This document shows, in pieces, positions 39,327 through 49,055 of a DNA stretch of 64,000 bases. A program made the position numbers and the translations under genes. Positions within the stretch are counted from its first letter, which is position 1. Every line of letters begins with the position of its first letter. The notes under the pieces were generated by a model that saw only the letters and a list, made by a program, of their open reading frames with translations, did no database searches and was not told the DNA's origin. Origin of the DNA: Hyphomicrobiales bacterium (GTDB lineage: Bacteria; Pseudomonadota; Alphaproteobacteria; Rhizobiales; Rhizobiaceae); assembly GCA_900473205.1 (NCBI GenBank), contig UCLB01000004.1, positions 62,001 to 126,000 of the forward strand, written 5' to 3'.

Positions 39327-40019
39327 ATGCGGCGCTTTTTTGTTTCCAGCGGTTGGATTTTCGCAGCCACCTTCGTTCTGGTGCTGGTCTTCATTCCTTT
39401 TGATCCGCTGATTTCACAGCGCGCCCAGGCGCTTCCCGGCCCGATTGTCGGCTTCAACAATGCGATCACCGATTTCGGCACGTTTCGCTGGATGCTCTAC
39501 AGCACCAGTCTTCTGGCAATCATTGCCTATATCGCGGCGCGGGTGCTGGCGAGCAGTTCCTACGGCAGCCGGATAAGAACGGCGTGGCGGCTTTTGCTGT
39601 ATTTCTTTCTGACGATTGGCACCGCCAGCATTCTCGTGCATCTGCTCAAATTCGTCATCGGTCGCGCGCGGCCTGAATTGCTGATGCAAATGGGTGCCTA
39701 TAGCCTTACACCTTTCACCGGCGACAATCTCTATGAAAGCTTTCCATCCGGCCATTCTGCGGCGGCGGGCGCGTTCTTTGGCGCATTCCTGATGCTGGTG
39801 CCGCGCTTCCGCTTCGTTTTCATCGCTCTCGCCCTGGTCATCGGCGTATCGCGGGTGATCGTTGGCGCACATTATCCAAGCGACGTGGCAGCGGGGCTTC
39901 TTTTGGGAACATGGACGGCAATGGCCTTCGCCTTCATCTTCGCGCGCTCCGAGTGGCTGTTCCGCTTCGATGAACATGGCTGGCCGCATCCGAAAAACGC
40001 ACCACGCCCCGCCCTTTGA
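39327..40019 (+). CDS. PAP2-family membrane phosphatase
   Basis: A 230-residue integral membrane phosphatase with the three-part acid phosphatase signature: KFVIGRARP, SFPSGHSAAA and SRVIVGAHYPSD. Likely substrates are lipid phosphates such as undecaprenyl diphosphate or phosphatidylglycerol phosphate, or lipid A phosphate; the sequence does not decide. The ATG at 39327 has AGGAACGG upstream; a TTG at 39309 is a weaker choice. It lies 21 bases before the monooxygenase gene. Confidence 0.88.
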   Translation: MRRFFVSSGWIFAATFVLVLVFIPFDPLISQRAQALPGPIVGFNNAITDFGTFRWMLYSTSLLAIIAYIAARVLASSSYGSRIRTAWRLLLYFFLTIGTASILVHLLKFVIGRARPELLMQMGAYSLTPFTGDNLYESFPSGHSAAAGAFFGAFLMLVPRFRFVFIALALVIGVSRVIVGAHYPSDVAAGLLLGTWTAMAFAFIFARSEWLFRFDEHGWPHPKNAPRPAL

Positions 40020-40040
40020 GCGGTCGCAGGAGGATCGCCG

Positions 40041-41273
40041 ATGGAAAATAGGGACATGGAAGCGGTGCGGTCGATCAAAACGACCGTCGTGATCGCAGGC
40101 GGCGGGCCTGCCGGGATGATGCTTGGGCTACTTCTGGCGCGGGCCAATGTGGATGTGACAGTCATCGAAAAACACAGCGATTTTCTTCGGGATTTCCGTG
40201 GCGATACCATCCATCCCTCGACACTAGAGATCATCGAGCAGCTGGGCTTCATCAAGGAGTTTCTGGCGCTTCCCCATACCGAAGCAAGGCAGCTGCATGC
40301 GGAGATCGGGGATCAGAAGGTGACGATTGCCGATTTCTCGTGGCTGCCGGTCAAGAACCGCTTCATCGCCTTTATGCCGCAATGGGATTTCCTCAATTTC
40401 GTCGCCGGGAAGGCCGGGCAATATGAGAATTTCCGATTGCTGATGAGCGCGCCGGTCACGGACCTGCTTCAAACAGGCGGCAGGGTTCACGGGCTCAAGG
40501 TCGAGACGCCGGATGGTCCGCTCACCATCGAAGCGGATCTGGTGGTTGGCGCGGATGGGCGCAATTCCGTCATCCGGGACAAAGCAGGGCTGGAGATTGA
40601 GCGTTTTGGCGTGCCGACCGAAGTGCTGTGGATGCGCCTGTCGAAACAGCCGGGTGATCCGACCGAAACCATGGGCCATGCCGGGCCGCAACAGGGTTTC
40701 GTGCTGATAGACCGTGGCGATTACTGGCAGTGCGGTTATGTGGTGCGCAAAGGCTTTTTCGCGGACATCAAAACCAAGGGGCTGGAGGCCTTTCGGGAGC
40801 GGGTTGCCGAAGTCTGCCCGCTGCCACGTGAACGCCTGTCGGAGATAAAGAGTTGGGATGACGCCCAGCTTTTGACGGTGCGCATCGACCGCTTGAAACA
40901 GTGGTGGAAGCCGGGGGTGATCTGCATTGGCGATGCTGCCCACGCCATGTCGCCGATTGGCGGTGTGGGCGTCAATTTGGCCATTCAGGATGCGGTGGCA
41001 ACAGCGAATGTTCTGGTCCCGGTTCTATCGTCCGGGCGGTCCATCACCGATGTCGATCTGGCCGCCATCGAGAAACGCCGCTCCTTCCCCACCAAAGCCA
41101 CGCAGCGCCTGCAATTGATGATGCGCAGCAAGAACAAGAAAGATCAGGCGGATGCAAAACGGGCAAAGGGGCCGCCCGCCTTCGTCCTCGCCATCATGCG
41201 TTTTCCGCTGCTCGCCCATTTGGCAGGCAGGCTGATCGGGCTCGGCTTCCGACGGGAAAAGCTCAAATATTGA
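40041..41273 (+). CDS. FAD-dependent aromatic-ring hydroxylase-type monooxygenase
   Basis: A 410-residue group A flavoprotein. It has the FAD motif VVIAGGGPAGMMLGLLLA (about residues 16-33), the NAD(P)H/FAD motif LVVGADGRNSVIR (DG motif) and ICIGDAAHAMSPIGGVGVNLAI (GD motif). Relatives are UbiH-like and para-hydroxybenzoate hydroxylase-like enzymes; the substrate cannot be read from the sequence. A strong AGGAGG site precedes the ATG. It is convergent with the glycosyltransferase operon. Confidence 0.85.
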   Translation: MENRDMEAVRSIKTTVVIAGGGPAGMMLGLLLARANVDVTVIEKHSDFLRDFRGDTIHPSTLEIIEQLGFIKEFLALPHTEARQLHAEIGDQKVTIADFSWLPVKNRFIAFMPQWDFLNFVAGKAGQYENFRLLMSAPVTDLLQTGGRVHGLKVETPDGPLTIEADLVVGADGRNSVIRDKAGLEIERFGVPTEVLWMRLSKQPGDPTETMGHAGPQQGFVLIDRGDYWQCGYVVRKGFFADIKTKGLEAFRERVAEVCPLPRERLSEIKSWDDAQLLTVRIDRLKQWWKPGVICIGDAAHAMSPIGGVGVNLAIQDAVATANVLVPVLSSGRSITDVDLAAIEKRRSFPTKATQRLQLMMRSKNKKDQADAKRAKGPPAFVLAIMRFPLLAHLAGRLIGLGFRREKLKY

Positions 41274-41283
41274 TGCTACGGAA

Positions 41284-42450
41284 TCACCGCTCGTCGTAGA
41301 GGCGGCGCAATATTCTGGCGGTCCCAGCTGCGCCATCCAGATCGAGATCGATCTTGCCCGGCTCCGGCAGTTTCAATGCCTCGTCAATGGCCTTTGCCAT
41401 GGATTGCGGTGATATGGCGCTTTCTTCCAGCACATGGGCGAGGCCCAGTTTCGCCAAGCGGGACGCGCGTGCGCCCTGCTCCGTCTCTCCGCCTGCCGCA
41501 AAGGGAATGAGCAGCGAGCGGCATTTCGCCTGCAGGATATCGCAGACCGTGTTGTAACCCGCCTGTGAGATCGACAGTTTCGCGCCCGAGAGAAGGCTGG
41601 CAAAATCCTTGCGGAACCGGAAGACCGATATTCCATTGCCAGCCTGCGCCGAAATCGCCTCGAAATCCGCCTGCGGCATGTTGGGCCCGGTGATGAGGCA
41701 CCAGCTTTTGACCTGGTCGATCATGGGGGCGGCGTCGAGTGCGGCGCGGATCAGCGTCGCTCCAACCGCTCCGCCACCTGCTGAAACCACGACATCGAAA
41801 CGCTCCTTCGGCGGTTCTGGCTTGGAAGGGGCGACGAGCCCAGTATAGACGATGCGCTGGCTGATCTGGTCGGCCAGCGGAAAGGTGTCTTCCAGCCGCA
41901 CGAAGTTCGGGTCGCCATGCACGAGAACGGTGTCGAAATGCGTTTTGACGAGCGCAATGGTTTCTTCGTCGCGGCCGGGCTTGGCACGTTCCTGCAGGAT
42001 ATCGCGCAGGGATGTCATCACCAGCGGACGCTCCAGGCTGTGTTCGATGGCACTCAAAAGCGGCATGAGTTCGAAACGCACCTGTCTGCGGCCAAAGGGA
42101 AAGGCTTCGATGATGACGATATCGGGCCGTGCTCCGCGATAGGCACCCAGCAGCATGCTCGTACGATCATCCTTGAAGGCATCATCCACCGGCTTGCCTG
42201 TCGCATCCACCAGCCCGGAAAAGCTGCCATCGCTGACGGCAATCGGCGGCAGTTCGATGTGGCGGATGCCTTCGCCCGGGAAGCCGGGAACAGGCGTGCC
42301 GCCAGTGACCAGTGTCACGTCGAAACCATCCGCTACGAGCGCGCGCGCCACCCTGCTTGCACGGGCGATGTGGCCGATGCCGAGAAGGTGCTGAACGTAG
42401 AAAAAAACGCGAGGCGCGGATTGTGCGAGGGTCAAACGGCTTTCTCCCAT
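41284..42450 (-). CDS. MurG-like glycosyltransferase
   Basis: A 388-residue GT-B-fold protein. The N-terminus has VFFYVQHLLGIGHIARASRVARAL, with the glycine loop of MurG/GT28-like enzymes, and the C-terminal donor site has SISQAGYNTVCDILQ. It is a paralog of the 402-residue transferase two genes upstream (GYNTVCEIL there). It overlaps the preceding gene by 19 bases, so translation is coupled. The sugar and acceptor are unknown. Probably the last gene of the ABC-glycosyltransferase operon. Confidence 0.8.
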   Translation of the reverse strand: MGESRLTLAQSAPRVFFYVQHLLGIGHIARASRVARALVADGFDVTLVTGGTPVPGFPGEGIRHIELPPIAVSDGSFSGLVDATGKPVDDAFKDDRTSMLLGAYRGARPDIVIIEAFPFGRRQVRFELMPLLSAIEHSLERPLVMTSLRDILQERAKPGRDEETIALVKTHFDTVLVHGDPNFVRLEDTFPLADQISQRIVYTGLVAPSKPEPPKERFDVVVSAGGGAVGATLIRAALDAAPMIDQVKSWCLITGPNMPQADFEAISAQAGNGISVFRFRKDFASLLSGAKLSISQAGYNTVCDILQAKCRSLLIPFAAGGETEQGARASRLAKLGLAHVLEESAISPQSMAKAIDEALKLPEPGKIDLDLDGAAGTARILRRLYDER

Positions 42451-43679
42451 TCCTGCTCGAACAGAGCCTTCAGTTCGGAAATGCTGTTGCGGTGATCGAA
42501 CGAGGTGCGCACGCGGTTTTCCGCAGCCGCTCCAAGACGTGCCCGAAGGCTGGGATCGGTGATCGCCGCTTGCAAAGCCTGCGAAAAAGCAGTCGCATCT
42601 TCCGGCTCCGTCAGCAATCCGTTTTCCCCATCTATGAAAAATTCGGGAATGCCTGAGATGTTGGTGGAAATGCAGGCAAGGTTCTGGCTGGCGGCTTCCA
42701 CCAGGACATTCGGGAGCCCATCACGATCGCCATCGCTGGTAATGCGGCAGGCAAGTGCGAAGAGATCGGCTTGCCGATAGTGTTCCAGCACCTGTTTCTG
42801 ATCCATGGCACCCGTCCAGACAATACGGTCGGAAAGGCCAAGTTCGTCTGCCAGCGCTTTCAAAGTGCCCAACTCGTCACCGCCGCCGATATGGGTGAAG
42901 CGCCAATGCAGCGACGCGGGCAAAGCGGCGAGGGCACGCAACAGAATGTCGATTCCCTTTTTCTTCACGGCGCGACCAACGCTGAGAATGCGCACCGGAT
43001 CATTGGGATCGGAGCCATCGCGCGGGGCACGCGGGCCTTCGAAATGGGGAAAGCGTGTGAGATCGAGGCCGTGATAGCTGAGGTGCACCGTTTCCTTGTC
43101 GCTTGCGAGATTTTGCAAATGCCTGAAACCGCTCGCGGTGCAGGTTACAGCCCAGCGGGCGCTATCGAGCTTGCTGGCGAGATCGCGGTCGCTGGAGGTC
43201 CAGATATCCTTGGCATGCGCCGAGATCGTCCAGGGAATGCCGGTGATCAGATGTGTATAGGCGGCAACCGAGGCGGGGGTGTGGATGAAGTGAACATGCA
43301 GCCAGCCTGCATCGGTTGGCCACTCATGCGCCAGCACGGCAGCCTGTCCAAAGCGGCGAAAGCGGTTGCGGGTAAAGTCATGGCGCAGATCGTGGAGAAA
43401 ACGACGAAACGCCAAGCCGAATCCAGGCTTGCGGCGACAGGCCCAGAGCGCTTTCAGCACCCGCAACGGCTCCTCATGCAGATATTCCGGCAGGTAGGTC
43501 ACGTTGGCACGGATTTCATCATGCACGGGGTGACGTTTTTTATCCGTCGGGCGGCGCATGGAAACGAGTTCCAGCTCCAGCCCTGCCTTTTCGAGGCCCA
43601 GAAGTTCCTGCGCGATGAAGGTTTCCGAAAGGCGCGGATATCCTTTCAGAAGAACCATGATTTTCTTTTTGACGGTCAC
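42432..43679 (-). CDS. GT4-family glycosyltransferase
   Basis: A 415-residue GT-B transferase. The N-terminal domain has KGYPRLSETFIAQELLGLEKAG and the C-terminal donor site has RILSVGRAVKKKGIDILLRAL and DGLPNVLVEAASQNLACISTNISGIPEF, a GT4 pattern with the EX7E-like block. I chose the GTG at 43679 because it follows the upstream stop by 23 bases; an ATG seven codons later is a good alternative. It lies between two MurG-like paralogs in one operon. Confidence 0.85.
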   Translation of the reverse strand: MTVKKKIMVLLKGYPRLSETFIAQELLGLEKAGLELELVSMRRPTDKKRHPVHDEIRANVTYLPEYLHEEPLRVLKALWACRRKPGFGLAFRRFLHDLRHDFTRNRFRRFGQAAVLAHEWPTDAGWLHVHFIHTPASVAAYTHLITGIPWTISAHAKDIWTSSDRDLASKLDSARWAVTCTASGFRHLQNLASDKETVHLSYHGLDLTRFPHFEGPRAPRDGSDPNDPVRILSVGRAVKKKGIDILLRALAALPASLHWRFTHIGGGDELGTLKALADELGLSDRIVWTGAMDQKQVLEHYRQADLFALACRITSDGDRDGLPNVLVEAASQNLACISTNISGIPEFFIDGENGLLTEPEDATAFSQALQAAITDPSLRARLGAAAENRVRTSFDHRNSISELKALFEQEWEKAV

Positions 43680-43702
43680 GATATCCGCGTCTCTTTCTGA
43701 AA

Positions 43703-44911
43703 TCAGGCAGTAGCGGGAAGAACTTTGACAGCATCTTCCGGCTGAAGCCACTCGGCGATGCGTCTGGAAATATTTTCCAGCCCGTCGAGCTTGAGGTCTT
43801 TGCCATTGGCCGAAGGTGGGGCGCGGTGGAGCAAACCCTTAAGCGCCTGCGCCATCTTCTTCGGGTCTTCCGCTTCCTCGGGTAGCAGCATGTCGAACAA
43901 CCCGAGTTCCGACGCACGGCTTGCCCGGATCAACTGCTCTTCACGCGGCACGATGCGCGGTACGATGAGGGCTGGCTTGTCGAAGGAGAGGATTTCGCAA
44001 ACCGTATTGTAGCCGCCCATGGACACGACCGCCTTGGCGCCCGCAACGATATCTTCCATGCGATTATCGAATTCGATGATCTCGATATAGGGAATATCGG
44101 AGGTGTTCTGCATGAAGCGCTGGCGCTGTTCGCCCGGCATATAGGGGCCGAGCACGATGAGCGCCTTTTGCGTCAGTTCCGGGTCGGCCTTATAGGCATT
44201 GATGACATCGTCGATCAATTCGCTGCCATCGCCGCCGCCGCCGGTGGTCACCAGAATATAGTCGCCATCTGTGCGCTGAGACGGGTTTTCGGACTGCGTC
44301 TTCGAGCGTTGCAGAAAGCCGACGAAATCCATCTTGTCGCGCACCTTGGACGGCACATCCAGACCCATCAGCGGATCATGAAAATCAGGCGGACCATAGA
44401 CCCAGACGTGATCGTAATAACGCTCGATCTTGCTCAGGACATCATTGCGCTTCCACTCGGCTTCCAGAAGCTGCGGCGCGTCCATCACGTCGCGAAGACC
44501 AATGACGAGCTTGGTGCCTTTTTCCTTGAGATAAGTCAGCGTTTCCTCCACCTCGCCGCGCAGGCCCATCGGCTCCTTGTCGACGATGAAGATATCCGGC
44601 TGGAAGCTTTCGGCTGTGTGGTAAATGATCGAGCGGCGCATCTTCAGCGTTTCCTGAAGATCGATATGCCTGTCGAGCGACGTATATTCACCGTTTCTGA
44701 GCTTGATGACGCTGGGGATTTTGACGAAATCGACCCGGGCGCGATAGTCGAAAGCGCCGGCGATGGTGGCGCCAGAGATGATAAGGACGTTGAGACCGCG
44801 ATAATCCTCCACCAGTGCATGGGCGATGGTGCGGCAGCGGCGCAGGTGCCCAAGCCCGAAACTATCATGGCTATACATGAGAATACGGACATCGTTCAGA
44901 CGGGTACTCAC
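43703..44911 (-). CDS. MurG-like glycosyltransferase
   Basis: A 402-residue GT-B protein. Near the N-terminus, LMYSHDSFGLGHLRRCRTIAHAL is the acceptor-side glycine motif, and AVVSMGGYNTVCEILSFDKPAL is the donor site. I chose the GTG at 44911 (VSTRLNDVRI) because AAGAGGTG lies about 6 bases upstream; a longer frame would overlap the permease gene. The 70-base gap from the permease is the largest in this operon, so a separate promoter is possible. Paralogous to the 388-residue transferase downstream. Confidence 0.8.
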   Translation of the reverse strand: MSTRLNDVRILMYSHDSFGLGHLRRCRTIAHALVEDYRGLNVLIISGATIAGAFDYRARVDFVKIPSVIKLRNGEYTSLDRHIDLQETLKMRRSIIYHTAESFQPDIFIVDKEPMGLRGEVEETLTYLKEKGTKLVIGLRDVMDAPQLLEAEWKRNDVLSKIERYYDHVWVYGPPDFHDPLMGLDVPSKVRDKMDFVGFLQRSKTQSENPSQRTDGDYILVTTGGGGDGSELIDDVINAYKADPELTQKALIVLGPYMPGEQRQRFMQNTSDIPYIEIIEFDNRMEDIVAGAKAVVSMGGYNTVCEILSFDKPALIVPRIVPREEQLIRASRASELGLFDMLLPEEAEDPKKMAQALKGLLHRAPPSANGKDLKLDGLENISRRIAEWLQPEDAVKVLPATA

Positions 44912-44981
44912 GGGCGGCACCTCTTGTCCAGGCTCTGATAGCGTGTCGTATAGGGTCGATATGTCACTGGACGGTCCGTGG

Positions 44982-46157
44982 TTATTTAAAGGGATCTGCC
45001 GCATCACGTAGTCCATCGCCAAAGAAATTAAAGGCCAAGATGACGAGCACCACCGGCACGGTGGGCAGAAGAAGCCATGGATATAGGGCAATCACGCTCA
45101 CACTTCTCGCTTCTGTGAGCAGAATACCCCAACTTGTGATCGGCGGGCGAAGGCCAAGACCAAGGAAGCTGAGTGCCGTTTCGCCCAGGATCATGCCCGG
45201 AATGGTCAGCGTTGCGGAGGCAATGAGATGCGACATGAAGCCGGGAATTAGATGCCGCCCGATGATACGCGGGGTACTGGCTCCCATCAATTGGGCGGCC
45301 AGAACATAATCTTCCTCACGCAGCGCCAGCAGTTTGGAGCGCACCGCGCGCGCAAGGCCGGTCCAGTCCAGAAGGCCAAGAATGAGGGTGATGCCGAGAT
45401 AGACAAGAATGGGGCTCCAGGTCACCGGCATGATGGCGGCAAGCGCCAGCCATAGTGGGATGCTGGGGATCGATTGCAGCACCTCGATGATGCGCTGGAC
45501 GATAAGGTCGAAGACGCCGCCGCGATAACCGGCGAGACCACCGATCACGATGCCGAGAACGAAGCTCATGGCGACACCGAAGAGGCCGATTGTCAGCGAA
45601 ATGCGGGCGCCATAGATGATGCGCGAGAGAACGTCGCGACCCAGACGGTCTGTGCCCAGAAGATACATCTGGCCACCTTCAGCCGGGCAGACCAGATGCA
45701 CATTGCTGTCGAACAGGCCCCAGAAGGTATAGTTATCGCCGCGGCAGAAGAAGCGGATTTTCTGCACATCCGTCGGCACGTCGGTGTAGACGCGCCGCAG
45801 GTTTTCCATGTCGAGGCTCATGCTTCGTCCGTAAACGAAGGGACCGACGAACTGGCCATCATGGAAGAGATGGATGGCCTGCGGCGGCGCATAGATGTTT
45901 TCGACGTTGCGCGTGTGCAGATTGTAGGGTGCCAGAAATTCGCAGATCAGGATCGATAGATAAACGAACAGCAGAAACGCGCCGGAATAAACCGCCAGCT
46001 TGTGCTGCCGAAACTGCCACCACATCAGCTTGAACTGTGATGCCTTGCTGAAGGCCGCAGCACCAGAGGTCGTTGGCTCCACCAGATTGGGATCGAAAGG
46101 CGCAGTCGATACATAGTGCGGCAAGGGTTCGCCGGGCTTTGGAATGGAGGAGGTCAT
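44982..46157 (-). CDS. ABC transporter permease (DppC/OppC/YejE type)
   Basis: The second permease of an oligopeptide-type importer, 391 residues. It has an N-terminal span, an unusually long periplasmic stretch (about residues 70-165, with two Cys), then five spans. The ATPase-contact loop is LREEDYVLAAQLMGASTPRIIGRHLIPG. It overlaps the other permease by 4 bases (ATGA). The extended loop before the core resembles YejE-type permeases. Confidence 0.88.
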   Translation of the reverse strand: MTSSIPKPGEPLPHYVSTAPFDPNLVEPTTSGAAAFSKASQFKLMWWQFRQHKLAVYSGAFLLFVYLSILICEFLAPYNLHTRNVENIYAPPQAIHLFHDGQFVGPFVYGRSMSLDMENLRRVYTDVPTDVQKIRFFCRGDNYTFWGLFDSNVHLVCPAEGGQMYLLGTDRLGRDVLSRIIYGARISLTIGLFGVAMSFVLGIVIGGLAGYRGGVFDLIVQRIIEVLQSIPSIPLWLALAAIMPVTWSPILVYLGITLILGLLDWTGLARAVRSKLLALREEDYVLAAQLMGASTPRIIGRHLIPGFMSHLIASATLTIPGMILGETALSFLGLGLRPPITSWGILLTEARSVSVIALYPWLLLPTVPVVLVILAFNFFGDGLRDAADPFK

Positions 46158-47152
46158 TTTATGTTACCACCCCCAAAGCGGATGCGCGGATCGAGAATGG
46201 CAAGCGCAATATCGGAGATAAGCACGCCGATCACCGTCAAAAATGCGAGGAACATCAGGAAGGAACCGGCCAGATACATGTCCTGACTTTGCAGCGCGCG
46301 GATCAGCATCGGGCCGGTCGTTTCCAGCGATAGAACGACGGCGGTGATTTCTGCGCCGGAGATGATGGCTGGCAGAATGGAGCCGATATCCGAGATGAAG
46401 AAGTTGAGCGCCATGCGCAGCGGATATTTCGTCAGAACCTTGAACGGATGCAGGCCTTTGGCGCGTGCCGTCACCACATATTGTTTCTGCAACTCATCCA
46501 GCAGGTTGGCCCGCAAACGGCGGATCATGCCTGCGGTTCCCGCTGTGCCGATGATGAGAACCGGTATCCAGAGATGTTCCAGAATGGACTTGAACTTGGC
46601 CCAGCTCATTGCCTGGTTCAGATACTCACGGTCCATGAGGTGGCCGATGGAGGTGCCGAACCAGATATTGGCAAAATACATCAGTATCAGCGCCAGCATG
46701 AAGTTGGGAATGGCGATGCCCAAAAGCCCGAGGAATGTCAGGCCATAATCGCCCCAGCTGTATTTATGTGTGGCGGAATAGATGCCGATCGGGAAAGCCA
46801 GCACCCATGTCACGATGATGGTGACGAAGGAGACCAGCATGGTCAGCCACAGACGGTCGCCGACGACCTCGTTGACGGGCAGCTGGTATTCGAAGGAGAA
46901 GCCGAAGTCACCCACCAGCATGCCGGTTGCCCAGCGGAAATAGCGGATCGGTGCCGGTTGATCGAAACCATAGCGGGCGCGCAGTTCCTCGATTTCGGCC
47001 AGATTGGCGGTTTCGCCCATGGCCCGCATCTCTGCGACATAGCTCTCGAAATAATCCCCCGGTGGCAATTCGATGATGGTGAACACCAGCATCGAAATCA
47101 GGATGAGAGTGGGGATCATCACGAGCAGGCGCCCTAGAATATATCTGAGCAT
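46154..47152 (-). CDS. ABC transporter permease (DppB/OppB/YejB type)
   Basis: The first permease, 332 residues with six spans (first: MLRYILGRLLVMIPTLILIS). The coupling loop is YVVTARAKGLHPFKVLTKYPLRMAL. I chose the ATG at 47152 because that is where the family N-terminus begins. It follows the binding-protein stop with a 1-base gap, so expression is tightly coupled. Confidence 0.9.
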   Translation of the reverse strand: MLRYILGRLLVMIPTLILISMLVFTIIELPPGDYFESYVAEMRAMGETANLAEIEELRARYGFDQPAPIRYFRWATGMLVGDFGFSFEYQLPVNEVVGDRLWLTMLVSFVTIIVTWVLAFPIGIYSATHKYSWGDYGLTFLGLLGIAIPNFMLALILMYFANIWFGTSIGHLMDREYLNQAMSWAKFKSILEHLWIPVLIIGTAGTAGMIRRLRANLLDELQKQYVVTARAKGLHPFKVLTKYPLRMALNFFISDIGSILPAIISGAEITAVVLSLETTGPMLIRALQSQDMYLAGSFLMFLAFLTVIGVLISDIALAILDPRIRFGGGNIK

Positions 47153-47153
47153 G

Positions 47154-49055
47154 TCATGCGTCTCCGTCGTACCAGAACGCGTCTGGCATATAGACACCGA
47201 GATAGGAGGTGGGTTCGAAACCGTAGAGCGCCTTTTCCGGCACGTTGCGCATCTTCGTCACATGCACGATGGGCTGCAGCGCGCTGTTGACGATGCCGAT
47301 GGAAAAGACCTGCTGGGAATAGATGCTCAGCATTTCCAGCCAGATATCGCGGCGCTCTTCTTCCGTCACGCTGCGACGCCATTGTTTCAAAAGCGCGAGC
47401 AGATGTGCGGCTTCCGGCAGATCCGGTTCCTTGCCTTCACGCCCGCCCGAGAGGTAATGCACACCCCAGACCGGCCATTGAAGCTGGTCGTCACCCGTGG
47501 GGGCAAGGCCAGCAGGCAGCATATCCGGTGTCGGCACGGCATTGTCCATGCCGAACCAGACCGACATCATGACTTCGCCGCCCATCGCGCGCTTGCGGAA
47601 GACATCGCGCTGGGTTGGTCTGCTGGACAGCGAGATGCCGATTTTGCGCCAGTGGTCGGTTACCAGTTCCAGCACATCCGTCTCCAGCGTGCTTTCGCCT
47701 GCGGTTTCAACGATGATATGGGCCGCGCGTCCATCTGGCAGCAGGCGAATGCCTCGGTCGTTGCGGGCCGTCAGACCCAGTTCGTCCAGCAGCGCATTTG
47801 CCATGGTGGGATTGAAGTCCGACCATGCCTTGGCAAATTCCGGGCGATACAGCGAACTTTCCGGCAGAACCGTATCGGCGCTTTCCTTGGCCAGACCATA
47901 GAAGCAGACCATATTGATCTCATGCCGGTCGATGCCAATAGACAGGGCGCGGCGCATGCGCACGTCGCGGAACAGATTGCGCCAGACATCGTCGCCGCAA
48001 TTCAGGTTCGGCAGCAGACAGACACGCGAACCCTGGCTGCGTGTCCACAGATTGACCTTCAGCGGGTAGCGATCTTCCGCATCCTTCAGGAAGGTATAAT
48101 CGTTGAAATCGAGCCCCATGAACTGCAGGTCGCTATCCCCGGACGCCGTCTTGGCAGCAATGATTTCCGATGAGGTGACATTCAGCAGGAAGCGGTCGAG
48201 ATAGGGCAGTTGCAGGCCGTTTTCATCGACGCGGTGGTAATAGGGATTACGCTCGAAAATGAACTGTTCGGCAGGCGGCGCGGTGATGTTGCGCCATGCG
48301 TCGAGCGTTGGAAGATCGGGGTTTTCCGGGCGAAGCTGCCGCGACATCTTGATGTGCAGGCTGCTCCAGTCATCCACCTTGTTCTTCTTGATCAGCTTGG
48401 CGAGCTTTTCCGGAGTCTGATATTTGATGTGGAACTGCTTCATATAGGCAGCAGGCAGAAACAGGCGCGCGGGCGAGGCACCGGCAAGCTTGGCCAGAAA
48501 ATCCGGGTTCGGCCCTTCCCATGTGTAGCGAACGCTCAGGCGGTCAACGACCTCCACTTTTGGAGGTTTTTCATAGACCAACAGCTCGATTGGCGGGCCG
48601 CCCTTGTGGATTTCTAGGTTGAGCGCCACGTCCTCCCAGAAATAGCGGAAGTCCTCGGTCGTGAAGTCGCTGCCATCTGACCATTTGTGGCCATCGCGCA
48701 GTTTCAGCGTGAATATCCGCTCCTCATCGACCGTATAGCTTTCCAGAATATCCGGTTGGAATTCGAACTTCTCGTCGTAACCGACAAGGCGTGCATAGCT
48801 GTTGATCGGCATCAGGCGGATATCGCGCTGGCCACCAATTAGCATACGCACGGAGCCACCGTGTTTCCCAGGCTCACGTCCAAGGTTTTTCAGGTTCATC
48901 ACGCGGGGATTTTTCGGCAGGCGCTGATCGACGGGTGGAAGATCGCCTTTCTCGCGTTTTTCCTTGAGGAAATCGGACTCCGTATAGGCCGCCAGCGCTT
49001 TCCAGGGAGCGAAGACGGAGGCAAGAAGGGCAAGTGTCGTTCTGCGCGTGATCAC
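47154..49055 (-). CDS. ABC transporter substrate-binding protein, family 5
   Basis: A 633-residue periplasmic binding protein of the peptide/nickel family. The N-terminus [23 protein letters not shown] is a signal peptide with a possible Tat-type RR. The body has the family pattern [24 protein letters not shown] and, near the C-terminus, the ligand-release region. Family members bind peptides, nickel, sugars or opines; the cluster's glycosyltransferases make an oligosaccharide or glycopeptide worth considering. The start overlaps the ATPase stop by 4 bases. Confidence 0.88.
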   Translation of the reverse strand: MITRRTTLALLASVFAPWKALAAYTESDFLKEKREKGDLPPVDQRLPKNPRVMNLKNLGREPGKHGGSVRMLIGGQRDIRLMPINSYARLVGYDEKFEFQPDILESYTVDEERIFTLKLRDGHKWSDGSDFTTEDFRYFWEDVALNLEIHKGGPPIELLVYEKPPKVEVVDRLSVRYTWEGPNPDFLAKLAGASPARLFLPAAYMKQFHIKYQTPEKLAKLIKKNKVDDWSSLHIKMSRQLRPENPDLPTLDAWRNITAPPAEQFIFERNPYYHRVDENGLQLPYLDRFLLNVTSSEIIAAKTASGDSDLQFMGLDFNDYTFLKDAEDRYPLKVNLWTRSQGSRVCLLPNLNCGDDVWRNLFRDVRMRRALSIGIDRHEINMVCFYGLAKESADTVLPESSLYRPEFAKAWSDFNPTMANALLDELGLTARNDRGIRLLPDGRAAHIIVETAGESTLETDVLELVTDHWRKIGISLSSRPTQRDVFRKRAMGGEVMMSVWFGMDNAVPTPDMLPAGLAPTGDDQLQWPVWGVHYLSGGREGKEPDLPEAAHLLALLKQWRRSVTEEERRDIWLEMLSIYSQQVFSIGIVNSALQPIVHVTKMRNVPEKALYGFEPTSYLGVYMPDAFWYDGDA

